Notes: generated from the sequence alone by a model not told the origin. A DNA stretch of 8,476 nucleotides from JASJHI01 sp965371355 (GCA_965371355.1 CBDUYD010000128.1:1-8476), one strand, 5' to 3'; positions 1 to 6,109 are shown, numbered from the stretch's first letter. Numbers and translations are program-made.

Positions 1-2190
1 CTTCTTCTTCGCCGGCGCGGGACGGTAGGCATCGGCCTCGGCGGTGATCTCGTCGAGGACGGCGGGCAGGACGCCACGGTCCCGGAGGGTGTGGTAAAGA
101 CCTTCCTGGCACACTGCGGCGGCCTCGGCGTCGCCGTCGCGATCGAGCGCTGCTGATAGCTGATCGACGCGGCGATGCAGTTCGATGTGCCCGAAGCTGT
201 CGGCCGCGCCGGGATCGTCGAGCGCGTCGAAGAGTTCGGCCGCGGCCTCTGGAACGGCAGCCGGCTCGACGTCGAGTGCCGCCGCTTCCGTGCCGCCCGC
301 ATCAGCGATGCGCAGGTACTTGAAGTCGTTCAGTCTGGGCGTCGCCAGCGCGGCGCGGGCGTGCAGAGCGGCACGACCGGTCGGAACGCGATCGATCACA
401 TTCTCGAGCACTCGATTGGCGCTCGCCATCGCCCGCGTCCCTCCGAGCGCCATCACCCTGTTGACCGGGTCGGTGAAGAAGTCGCCGGCGAGGTCCTCCT
501 GCTCCCACGAGCGGGGCGTCTGCACGCGCAGCGCGAACGGGTTCGACACGACCATCGTCTCGCCTACTTCCAGCGCGACCTGCACCGAGTAGTTACCCGG
601 CACGGCGAGATCGGCGCCGTTGAGGCCGGTCGAGATGGCGAGCGACGAGTAGCGCGCCTCACCGGGCCGGATCGCCTCGAGATCCTCGTCCCTTGCGTAG
701 GACACGTACGGATACCACTGGCGTGCCGGGCTTCCGTCGCGCTTGATGATCACGGTGAGATCGTCGCCGTCGGACAACGAAGCGGTGTCGACGAGCGCGG
801 GCCTCGACCCGTCGTTGACGAGCTTCAGTTCGAGCGTGACCGGCTCCATGAACTCGAACGCCCGGTCGCTGCGGTGCAACCGCAGTTCGAGGCGCAGTCC
901 CGAACGATCGATCGCCGCCTGCTCGAATCCGTGATCGTCGAACCAGTCGGCGTTTCCCATCTGTACGAATCTCGCGGGAGCATGTCGGAGAAACAGCAGC
1001 TCCTGGTCACTGAACCGATTCTCGAAGTCGGAGAAGAAGGTCTGCTGTCCACCCGCTACCCGGAACGGATAGTTCATGAACGACCGCGAGGTCGGCTCGT
1101 TGGCGAGCGGGATCCACGACGAACCGAGGTTCTTCTGCCAGGCGTGCGCCAGATTGAACGAGTGGCCCATCTCGTGGACCGCCGTCCAGAAGCGCATCCG
1201 AGCGACCCACGCGTCGGGCTCGGGATCGCCGCGGGGCGGATCGCTGATGAAGGCCTCGGTGAAGATCGCGGTGCCCTGACGGTGGTTCGGTCCGATGTCG
1301 TCGAACATGATCCCACCGAGGCCGTTGCCGCGATCGTGGAGTGCGCACCAGAACGTCCACATGCTCCACTGCGGCCGGCCGTCGAACTGCGACCAGTAGG
1401 TCACCATCGCGTCGTGGAGCTCGGCATCGCTCCACGTGCCGTTCGAGCCGGCCCCCGAGAGCGACACGACCCCGTCACCGCCCGACTTCGAGACCTCGAA
1501 GCCGGCGCGCTCGAACACGTCGTCGATCGACAGGTTCTCGCACGGCGTCGAGGCCGGCCGGTTGGGATGCGCGCACGTGTCGATCGCGGTCACCGGGTTG
1601 GCGTCGGACGTGCGGTCGTACTCGAACTCCACCTCGCGGAAGTGCGCCGACCGCCATCGGTATCGACGCGTGCGGCGCATTGCGCCGCCGAGGAAGTGGA
1701 TCGTGACGCTGCGCTGGTTGGAGAACCATGATCGGATCGCCGTGACGCGCACCTCGGTGAACGGCATCAGACTCCCCGCACCGTCGCGGTACCAGATCGG
1801 GCCCTCCCAGCTGTTGTACCCGGTCGATGTGAGTTCGGCGATCCAGTGCACCCGCCCGGTGAGACCGCTGCGGATCTCACCGCTGAGGGTCATCTGCGGA
1901 TACCTGCCGTCGACGTCGAGCCGGACCGTCTCGCTCGACAACCACAGGGGCCACACCCCCTGGGTGTCGTCGGGCCCGCCGTCGTCTCGCCGATCATCAT
2001 CGCGTCGACCGCTCCAAGGGAGCGAGATCTCGTCCGAACCATCGTCGAGCCGCGCCGGCTGCGCAATCCGGGCCCGCGACCTGGTGCCCAGCGACGACCA
2101 GTGGTAGCGCCCGCTGACCGGCGAGAAGAACGGCCACCGGAAGCGGCCGGGGAGTCCTCCGAAGTCGATCGCTGACCAGTCCTCTGCCAT
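1..2190 (-). CDS. Metzincin-like zinc metalloprotease, C-terminus cut by window edge
   Basis: Reading the minus strand from ATG at 2190 gives 730 codons with no stop, running off the left edge. The key motif is HEMGHSFNLAH (residues 339-349). It fits the zinc-binding HExxHxxxxxH pattern, with E340 as the likely catalytic base. A candidate Met-turn, SFMNYPF, has its Met at 372. These two motifs define the metzincin clan; the usual Gly before the third His is Asn here. Residues 80-190 are beta-rich and Trp-rich, and 60-75 are an Arg/Asp-rich low-complexity stretch. After the catalytic domain come a probable beta-sandwich (about 430-560) and a helical, Ala/Asp-rich tail (about 560-730) that reaches KKK at the edge. 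I see no signal peptide or membrane segment, so location and substrate are unknown. The start is supported by AGGGGGA 5 nt upstream. It lies 75 bp downstream of the aquaporin gene, same strand, probably with its own promoter. The enzyme class is fairly sure; the exact family is not recognised. Confidence 0.85.
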   Translation of the reverse strand, partial: MAEDWSAIDFGGLPGRFRWPFFSPVSGRYHWSSLGTRSRARIAQPARLDDGSDEISLPWSGRRDDDRRDDGGPDDTQGVWPLWLSSETVRLDVDGRYPQMTLSGEIRSGLTGRVHWIAELTSTGYNSWEGPIWYRDGAGSLMPFTEVRVTAIRSWFSNQRSVTIHFLGGAMRRTRRYRWRSAHFREVEFEYDRTSDANPVTAIDTCAHPNRPASTPCENLSIDDVFERAGFEVSKSGGDGVVSLSGAGSNGTWSDAELHDAMVTYWSQFDGRPQWSMWTFWCALHDRGNGLGGIMFDDIGPNHRQGTAIFTEAFISDPPRGDPEPDAWVARMRFWTAVHEMGHSFNLAHAWQKNLGSSWIPLANEPTSRSFMNYPFRVAGGQQTFFSDFENRFSDQELLFLRHAPARFVQMGNADWFDDHGFEQAAIDRSGLRLELRLHRSDRAFEFMEPVTLELKLVNDGSRPALVDTASLSDGDDLTVIIKRDGSPARQWYPYVSYARDEDLEAIRPGEARYSSLAISTGLNGADLAVPGNYSVQVALEVGETMVVSNPFALRVQTPRSWEQEDLAGDFFTDPVNRVMALGGTRAMASANRVLENVIDRVPTGRAALHARAALATPRLNDFKYLRIADAGGTEAAALDVEPAAVPEAAAELFDALDDPGAADSFGHIELHRRVDQLSAALDRDGDAEAAAVCQEGLYHTLRDRGVLPAVLDEITAEADAYRPAPAKKK

Positions 2191-2226
2191 GACAATCCCC
2201 CTGCTCGCGGCAACCACCCGATCACC

Positions 2227-2232
2227 AACCTA
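2227..2232 (-). promoter_or_regulatory. Candidate -10 element for the metalloprotease gene
   Basis: On the minus strand this reads TAGGTT, an actinobacterial TAnnnT-type -10 hexamer. Transcription would start near 2220, giving a leader of about 30 nt that carries the purine-rich ribosome-binding site AGGGGGA (2202-2196) 5 nt before the ATG at 2190. I see no convincing -35. The motif carries little information, so this is a suggestion only. Confidence 0.35.
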
Positions 2233-2265
2233 CGCGCGCCCGACTTCACCCGGGAACGAGCCTCG

Positions 2266-2994
2266 TCAGATCTGCTCCGAGCCCACGTCCCTGTGGTAGA
2301 GCACCGGGATCAGCGCGAACGCGATCAGCGCGCCGGTGATCTGGGCGACGACGAAGGCCGGCGCCGACGCGGGTTCGATTCCGGCGAACGTGTCGCTCAG
2401 GGTGCGGGCGATCGCAACCATCGGATTGGCGAAGCTGGTCGACGAGGTGAAGAAATAGGCCCCGCCGATCCACACCCCGACGGCCACCCCGACGACGTAG
2501 GGCTTGCGGTAGCGCAGCGCTCCGTGGATCACGAGGAGGAGACCGCACGTGGCGATCACCTCCGACACCAGCTCGGCGCCGGAATTGCGCTCGCGCTCGG
2601 AGAGGAACACGAGCCCTCGACCGGTCTGCTCGCTATACATCAGGTTGGTGAGCACGGCGCCGAGGCACCCGCCGACGAGCTGCGCGCCGACGTAGAGCGC
2701 CGCGACGCGGGTCGTCATGTTGCCCAACAGGCGATCGACGAGTGTGACCGCCGGATTGAAGTGTGCGCCCGAGACGGTCGCGAACATGATGATGAGTGCG
2801 ATCAGCGCCCCGGCGGTGGCCATCGCATTCTCGAGCAGTTGGACCCCCACGTCGCCAGGGGACAGCGTCTCGGCCGTGATCCCCGAACCGATCACCGCGA
2901 TGATCAAGAAGCCCGACCCGAGTGCCTCGGCGAGCAGCCGCGTCGACAGCGGTGAGGAGGAGGGCTCCGGAAACTGGGAGTCGGTCGCGGGCAT
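2266..2994 (-). CDS. aqpS: MIP/aquaporin family channel, probable arsenite (AqpS-like) channel
   Basis: A 242-residue membrane protein of the major intrinsic protein family, with about six hydrophobic segments and two half-helices. The first signature is SGAHFNPAVT (NPA at 80-82). The second is TSFANPMVAIAR (NPM at 190-192), so the second NPA is changed. The residue right after it, normally the pore Arg of water-selective aquaporins, is Val193. Loss of that Arg widens the pore, and in the ars-linked AqpS group it goes with passage of arsenite. The divergent arsR gene supports this role. The inferred function is downhill efflux of As(III), possibly with other small uncharged solutes. The frame extends upstream to ATG 3045, but the extra residues are not channel-like, and that start would lie in the arsR promoter, so I prefer ATG 2994. 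Neither start has a clear ribosome-binding site. The family is certain; the substrate is inferred from residues and neighbours. Confidence 0.85.
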   Translation of the reverse strand: MPATDSQFPEPSSSPLSTRLLAEALGSGFLIIAVIGSGITAETLSPGDVGVQLLENAMATAGALIALIIMFATVSGAHFNPAVTLVDRLLGNMTTRVAALYVGAQLVGGCLGAVLTNLMYSEQTGRGLVFLSERERNSGAELVSEVIATCGLLLVIHGALRYRKPYVVGVAVGVWIGGAYFFTSSTSFANPMVAIARTLSDTFAGIEPASAPAFVVAQITGALIAFALIPVLYHRDVGSEQI

Positions 2995-3028
2995 CGTCGG
3001 GTGAGTAGCGTGAGGGTGGCAGCAGCGC

Positions 3029-3034
3029 ACGTTA
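3029..3034 (-). promoter_or_regulatory. Candidate -10 element for the aquaporin gene
   Basis: The minus strand reads TAACGT, which would start transcription near 3022 and give a leader of about 28 nt before ATG 2994. It overlaps by two bases the plus-strand candidate -10 of arsR, so a repressor bound here could block both directions. No clear ArsR-type dyad was found by eye; a short ATCG/CGAT inverted repeat lies at 3044-3055. Confidence 0.35.
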
Positions 3035-3038
3035 GCCT
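3033..3038 (+). promoter_or_regulatory. Candidate -10 element for arsR
   Basis: TAGCCT on the plus strand predicts a start near 3045, which gives a leader of about 15 nt before ATG 3060. The alternative GTG start of arsR (3039) directly abuts this hexamer and would lie upstream of the predicted transcript start, which argues for ATG 3060. Confidence 0.35.
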
Positions 3039-3059
3039 GTGGCATCGACGGCGATCAAT

Positions 3060-3473
3060 ATGACGAACCGAACACCACTCGAAGAACGACAGGTCGAAGA
3101 ACGACAGGTCGAAGAACGACGAGCACCGGACGAACCACCGGTGGCCGACGGCTGTTGCGGCGGGGCGGTCGACTGGATCTCGACCGGCGATGCCGAGCGG
3201 ATGGCCCATCAGCTCGCCGCCGTGGCCGACCCGGTTCGCCTCCAGGTGCTGTCGATCATCGCCAATGCCCCGACGGGCGAGGTGTGCGCCTGCGACTTCG
3301 TCGGACCGATCGAGAGATCTCAGCCGACGATCTCGCACCATCTGAAGGTGCTCACCGGCGCCGGCCTCGTCGAGGCGCAAAAGCGCGGCCGTTGGGTGTG
3401 GTACCAGCTCTCGCCGGGCGCCCTGACCGGGCTGCTCGGATCGGTCTCCAACGCTGTCACGGCGGCCGACTGA
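3060..3473 (+). CDS. arsR: ArsR-family metalloregulatory repressor (As(III)-responsive type)
   Basis: A 137-residue ArsR/SmtB winged-helix repressor. The DNA-binding core runs from about residue 45 to 120. It includes ADPVRLQVLSII, the recognition helix SQPTISHHLKVL (87-98) and the wing GRWVWYQLSPGAL. Likely metalloid ligands are Cys32-Cys33 near the N-terminus plus Cys76 and Cys78 (CAC) in the DNA-binding domain. This resembles the actinobacterial ArsR of Corynebacterium glutamicum, where an N-terminal Cys pair and one Cys in the DNA-binding domain bind As(III). Binding of arsenite or antimonite should release the operator. Residues 8-21 are a charged tandem repeat of ERQVE, unusual for the family. 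An upstream in-frame GTG at 3039 would add seven residues. The gene diverges from the aquaporin gene and is followed 4 nt later by the SRAP gene, so it probably controls both sides and itself. Confidence 0.9.
   Translation: MTNRTPLEERQVEERQVEERRAPDEPPVADGCCGGAVDWISTGDAERMAHQLAAVADPVRLQVLSIIANAPTGEVCACDFVGPIERSQPTISHHLKVLTGAGLVEAQKRGRWVWYQLSPGALTGLLGSVSNAVTAAD
3081..3120 (+). repeat. 15-bp in-frame tandem repeat in arsR
   Basis: The unit gaagaacgacaggtc occurs at 3081-3095 and 3096-3110 with no mismatch, then as a 10-base partial copy at 3111-3120. It encodes ERQVE-type pentapeptides in the N-terminal tail of ArsR. Its length is a multiple of three, so copy-number change would keep the frame. 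The perfect identity suggests recent slippage. Confidence 0.9.
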
Positions 3474-3477
3474 CGCC

Positions 3478-4197
3478 GTGTGCGGACGATTCGTCTCGAC
3501 CGGTCAACCCGACAAGATCGCCGACTACTTCGACGCGACCGCCGACGTCGAGTCGCTCGGAGAGAACTACAACGTTGCTCCGACCCACGACATCTACGCG
3601 GTGGTCATCTCACCCGACGGCACACGCCGCGTCGAGGCCTTCCACTGGGGGCTGATCCCGCACTGGGCAAAGGACCGCAAGATCGCTTCGCGCATGATCA
3701 ACGCGAGATCCGAGACACTCGCCGAGAAGCCCTCCTACAAGGGACTCTTCCGCAAGAAGCGCTGCATCATCCCGATGGACGGCTTCTACGAGTGGAAGGC
3801 CGGTGCGGTCGACGGACCGCTCAACGCCAAGGGCAAGCCGCTCAAGCAGCCGATGTTCATCAGCCGCCTCGACGGCGAGCCGCTCGCGGTCGCCGGGCTG
3901 TGGAGCGCATGGAACGACCCGGACGATCCCGATGAGCGCTTCCTCCATTCGGCAACGATCGTCACGACGGCGGCGAACGAGACGATGCGCGCGGTGCACG
4001 ATCGGATGCCGGTCCTCATTCCGAGGTCGCGGTGGGCCGAGTGGCTCGACCCCTCCAACGACGCGCTCGACCAGCTGTCGGAACTGTTCACCGTGCCAGA
4101 CGACGGCTCGCTCGGGATGGTCCCCGTGCCCAGAGAGGTCAACAACGTGCGCAACAACGGACCCGAACTGATCGTGCCGATCGGCGACGAAACCTGA
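3478..4197 (+). CDS. yedK: SRAP-domain abasic-site processing protein (HMCES/YedK)
   Basis: A 239-residue SOS response-associated peptidase (SRAP) protein. After removal of Met1, Cys2 becomes the N-terminal residue; in YedK/HMCES it forms a stable thiazolidine crosslink with abasic sites in single-stranded DNA and so shields them during replication. The sequence starts MCGRFV. It has the other active-site residues: Asn75 in MINARSE, Glu105 in DGFYEW, and His174 in HDRMP. Asn75 and Glu105 fall at the same numbers as in E. coli YedK, which supports the GTG start at 3478. Full length for the family. It begins 4 nt after the arsR stop without a clear ribosome-binding site, so translation may be coupled to arsR. 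That puts it under the arsenic repressor, an unusual setting. It converges with the acetolactate decarboxylase gene, 15 bp away. Confidence 0.95.
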   Translation: MCGRFVSTGQPDKIADYFDATADVESLGENYNVAPTHDIYAVVISPDGTRRVEAFHWGLIPHWAKDRKIASRMINARSETLAEKPSYKGLFRKKRCIIPMDGFYEWKAGAVDGPLNAKGKPLKQPMFISRLDGEPLAVAGLWSAWNDPDDPDERFLHSATIVTTAANETMRAVHDRMPVLIPRSRWAEWLDPSNDALDQLSELFTVPDDGSLGMVPVPREVNNVRNNGPELIVPIGDET

Positions 4198-4199
4198 AC

Positions 4200-4227
4200 C
4201 GGGTCGGGCGTCTCACCCGCCCTCGAC
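4200..4227. terminator. Weak candidate bidirectional terminator between convergent genes
   Basis: The 15-bp gap between the convergent SRAP and acetolactate decarboxylase genes holds short GC-rich inverted repeats. CGGGT (4200-4204) can pair with ACCCG (4215-4219); alternatively GGGCG (4206-4210) can pair with CGCCC (4218-4222). There is no T-run on either strand, so this is not a standard intrinsic terminator. Confidence 0.25.
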
Positions 4228-5001
4228 CGAACGGATCGCGGCCCGATCGGCCACCCCCGGCGTGCCGAGCCCGATGTGCTCGGGGAGTTCGACGTGGAGT
4301 TCGTTGCCACCGTCGACCTGCAAGCTCCCCCGGAGCATCGTGAGGTCGAGCACGTGCCCGCCGTGCTCGCGGTCGTCCGACAGGAAGTGGAGGTGGTAGC
4401 CGGGAGCCTCGATCCCGGCGAGCAGGTCGGGAAACCGGAACCCGATGACGCTCCCCGAAGCCGCCGGCAGCGACCACTCGGTCTGGTGCTTCGTCACCTC
4501 GGTGAGTAGGGGATAGGGGCGCGACTGTGCGCGCACGCTACGGAGGCGGATCTCTGCGAAGTCGCCGTCGAGCCGGACCGCGAGCACGCTGTCCGCTGCG
4601 GGCAACATCGCGTCGATCACCTCGCGCAGCGCACGCAGAGGTAGTTCTCTATTCAGCGGACTGTGGGCGAGCGCCGAGAACCGGCAGACGACGGCGAAGG
4701 GGGTCGTCGTGTCGTTCGGCACGGCGCGCACGATGCCCTCGGCGGACACGACGAACGCCCGTCCGTCGACGATGATCATCTCGCCGTCGAGGTGCTCGAT
4801 GGTTCCGATCCCGTGATCGCCCTTCTCGAGCATCGACCCGACGGTCGCGTCACCGTCGAAGTGACCATCCATCAGCGCATCGAGCGTCCCCGCCTGGAAC
4901 GCGACGTGTTCGGCCAAGGGATCATGGGCGAACGCCGCCAGGTTCATCGCCCGTAGGTGGAGCGCCCCGAGCAGACGATCGTCGACGATGTCGCGGGTCA
5001 T
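4213..5001 (-). CDS. budA: Alpha-acetolactate decarboxylase
   Basis: A 262-residue zinc enzyme that converts 2-acetolactate to acetoin plus CO2, in the cytoplasm. Family marks are TLDALMDGHFDGD (39-51), the core GIGTIEHLDGEMIIVDG (64-80) with the likely active-site Glu74, and the zinc-binding segment GYHLHF..GGHVLDL with His203, His205 and His216. An Arg-rich strand at 152-161 probably supplies the substrate-binding Arg. Length is normal for the family. ATG 5001 is preferred because it lies 14 nt after the stop of the HIT gene. The frame continues 19 residues upstream, but that part overlaps the HIT gene and does not look like the family. No acetolactate synthase gene lies nearby, so it may draw on acetolactate from branched-chain amino acid synthesis. 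It is probably co-transcribed with the HIT gene. The symbol budA/alsD is by family, not proven orthology. Confidence 0.92.
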   Translation of the reverse strand: MTRDIVDDRLLGALHLRAMNLAAFAHDPLAEHVAFQAGTLDALMDGHFDGDATVGSMLEKGDHGIGTIEHLDGEMIIVDGRAFVVSAEGIVRAVPNDTTTPFAVVCRFSALAHSPLNRELPLRALREVIDAMLPAADSVLAVRLDGDFAEIRLRSVRAQSRPYPLLTEVTKHQTEWSLPAASGSVIGFRFPDLLAGIEAPGYHLHFLSDDREHGGHVLDLTMLRGSLQVDGGNELHVELPEHIGLGTPGVADRAAIRSVEGG

Positions 5002-5015
5002 CGTGGCGCCTGCAG

Positions 5016-5420
5016 CTACGACGCCCGGTCGAGCTCCGCGCGGATCGCCGCCGCCCACGCCTCGAGATCAGCGGGTTCGACGTGCGCGGCAGCGTTGGCG
5101 AACGAGAGCTGGCCCATGTCGGTGGTGGGGATCGAGTGGATGTGCGTGTGGGGCACCTCGTAGCCGGCGATGATCACGCCGATCCGCTCGCATTCGAACG
5201 CGCGCCGTTGCGCGTCGGCGATCCGGTGTGTCACCGAGAAGAGGTGGGCGACGAGATCCGGCGATGCGTCGACCCAGTGGTCGACCTCTTCGATCGGCAC
5301 GATCAGAACATGGCCGGGAGCCAGCGGATTGATCGACATGAACGCCACACAGCGCTCGTCGCGCAAGACGAACGTGCCCGGAATGTCGCCCTCGATGATC
5401 TTGGTGAAGATCGTGGTCAC
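5016..5420 (-). CDS. HIT-family nucleotide hydrolase/transferase (HINT-like)
   Basis: A 134-residue histidine-triad protein. The active-site motif is HTHIHSIP, with His91, His93 and His95; in this superfamily the middle His attacks the alpha-phosphate of nucleotide substrates such as AMP-lysine or AMP-amide compounds. Typical upstream parts are present: an IFTKIIEGDIPG start, and NPLAPGHVLIVPIEEV at 31-46. Length matches small bacterial HIT proteins. The start is GTG 5420, supported by GGGAG (5432-5428) 7 nt upstream. It diverges from the pgsA-like gene with 44 bp between the starts, and precedes the acetolactate decarboxylase gene by 14 nt. Mycobacterial pgsA1 also lies beside a HIT gene, so this neighbourhood has a precedent. 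The precise substrate cannot be told. Confidence 0.93.
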   Translation of the reverse strand: MTTIFTKIIEGDIPGTFVLRDERCVAFMSINPLAPGHVLIVPIEEVDHWVDASPDLVAHLFSVTHRIADAQRRAFECERIGVIIAGYEVPHTHIHSIPTTDMGQLSFANAAAHVEPADLEAWAAAIRAELDRAS

Positions 5421-5447
5421 CGTCGAACTCCCGATCGCATGCCAGGC

Positions 5448-5453
5448 ACCATA
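5448..5453 (-). promoter_or_regulatory. Candidate -10 element for the HIT / acetolactate decarboxylase operon
   Basis: TATGGT on the minus strand. A start near 5441 would give a leader of about 20 nt carrying GGGAG before the GTG at 5420. It overlaps the plus-strand candidate -10 of the pgsA-like gene by two bases. Confidence 0.4.
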
Positions 5454-5457
5454 CGCT
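5452..5457 (+). promoter_or_regulatory. Candidate -10 element for a leaderless pgsA-like transcript
   Basis: TACGCT is followed by 7 nt and then the GTG start at 5465, with no ribosome-binding site between. This spacing puts the transcript start at or next to the start codon, the arrangement of leaderless actinobacterial mRNAs. No clear -35 is visible. Confidence 0.45.
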
Positions 5458-5464
5458 GTCGACC

Positions 5465-6103
5465 GTGACGAGCGAGCAGGCGCAGAGCCGCGAGTCCGGA
5501 ACGCGGTTGCTCGACGGCATCTGGACGATCCCGAACCTCGTCACCCTCATCCGGCTGCTCTGCATCCCGCTCTTCCTGTACCTCTTGTTCGGGCGCGAGA
5601 ACCGGGTGGCTGCCGCCCTCCTCCTGGGGGCGCTCGGGGCCACCGATTGGGTCGACGGCTTCCTCGCCCGCCGGCTCGGACAGGTGAGCGAGTTCGGCAA
5701 GATGTTCGACCCGACCGTCGACCGGCTGCTCTTCATCGTCGGCATCACGGCGATCCTGATAGACGGCTCGATGCCGCTCTGGTTCGGATTGGCACTGGTC
5801 GTGCGCGAGGTGCTGGTCGGGCTGATGATGGTGATCGCGACATTCGTCTTCGACATGCCGCGCATCGACGTCACCTGGCTCGGCAAGACGTCGACGTTCC
5901 TGCTGATGTTCGCCGTCCCCGCGTTCCTCCTCGGCAACAGCGACCTCGCCTGGGCACCGCTCTTCGAGGCGGCCGCGTGGATCCTCGGTGTCCCGGGCCT
6001 CGTGCTGAGCTACTGGACCGGATTCGCCTACGTACCCCAGGTTCGTGCGAGTATCGCGGCCGGGCGGACCGCTCGAGGCGAAGCAATTTCGTCGACCCAC
6101 TGA
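5465..6103 (+). CDS. pgsA: CDP-alcohol phosphatidyltransferase, probable phosphatidylglycerophosphate synthase
   Basis: A 212-residue membrane enzyme that moves a phosphatidyl group from CDP-diacylglycerol to an alcohol. The full family signature is present: Asp61, Asp64-Gly65, Ala68-Arg69, Gly78, Asp82 and Asp86 (pattern DxxDGxxAR..GxxxDxxxD), which binds the metal ions and CDP. Hydrophobic segments lie at about 22-42, 47-60, 87-126 and 143-185, as expected for a multi-pass inner-membrane protein. The N-terminal IPNLVTLIR is typical of the PgsA branch. Glycerol-3-phosphate is the most likely acceptor, giving phosphatidylglycerol phosphate, but cardiolipin synthase or another acceptor cannot be excluded. 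The place just before gcvH and a garA-like gene matches mycobacterial pgsA2 (Rv1822), which sits a few genes before gcvH. The GTG start has no ribosome-binding site and looks leaderless. gcvH starts 18 nt after its stop. Confidence 0.9.
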   Translation: MTSEQAQSRESGTRLLDGIWTIPNLVTLIRLLCIPLFLYLLFGRENRVAAALLLGALGATDWVDGFLARRLGQVSEFGKMFDPTVDRLLFIVGITAILIDGSMPLWFGLALVVREVLVGLMMVIATFVFDMPRIDVTWLGKTSTFLLMFAVPAFLLGNSDLAWAPLFEAAAWILGVPGLVLSYWTGFAYVPQVRASIAAGRTARGEAISSTH

Positions 6104-6109
6104 TCCGGA

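Noticed and set aside
175..1731. 518-codon plus-strand frame opposite the metalloprotease gene
   Set aside because: Its translation is Arg/Val/Glu-rich with no recognisable domain, while the minus strand carries a full zinc-protease motif and Met-turn. It is an antisense shadow of GC-rich coding DNA.
1975..2010. Arg/Asp-rich low-complexity segment considered as a frameshift or repeat artefact
   Set aside because: The frame stays open and codon use stays normal on both sides; it is more likely a linker before the beta-rich domain.
2293..2955. 220-codon plus-strand frame across the aquaporin gene
   Set aside because: It is highly charged and low in hydrophobic residues, with no motif; the opposite strand has clear NPA motifs and membrane segments.
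2995..3045. Seventeen-residue N-terminal extension of the aquaporin from ATG 3045
   Set aside because: It contains a Cys/His-rich stretch unlike any channel N-terminus, overlaps the arsR promoter region and starts upstream of the predicted transcript start.
3081..3120. Tandem repeat considered as CRISPR or iteron array
   Set aside because: The unit is only 15 bp, there are no spacers, and it lies inside the arsR coding frame.
5002..5058. Nineteen-residue N-terminal extension of the acetolactate decarboxylase
   Set aside because: It is Gly/Ala-rich, overlaps the end of the HIT gene and lacks family similarity; ATG 5001 lies just after the HIT stop.
5068..5937. 289-codon minus-strand frame across the HIT and pgsA-like genes
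   Set aside because: It spans two well-supported genes in other frames and is Arg/Ser-rich without domains.
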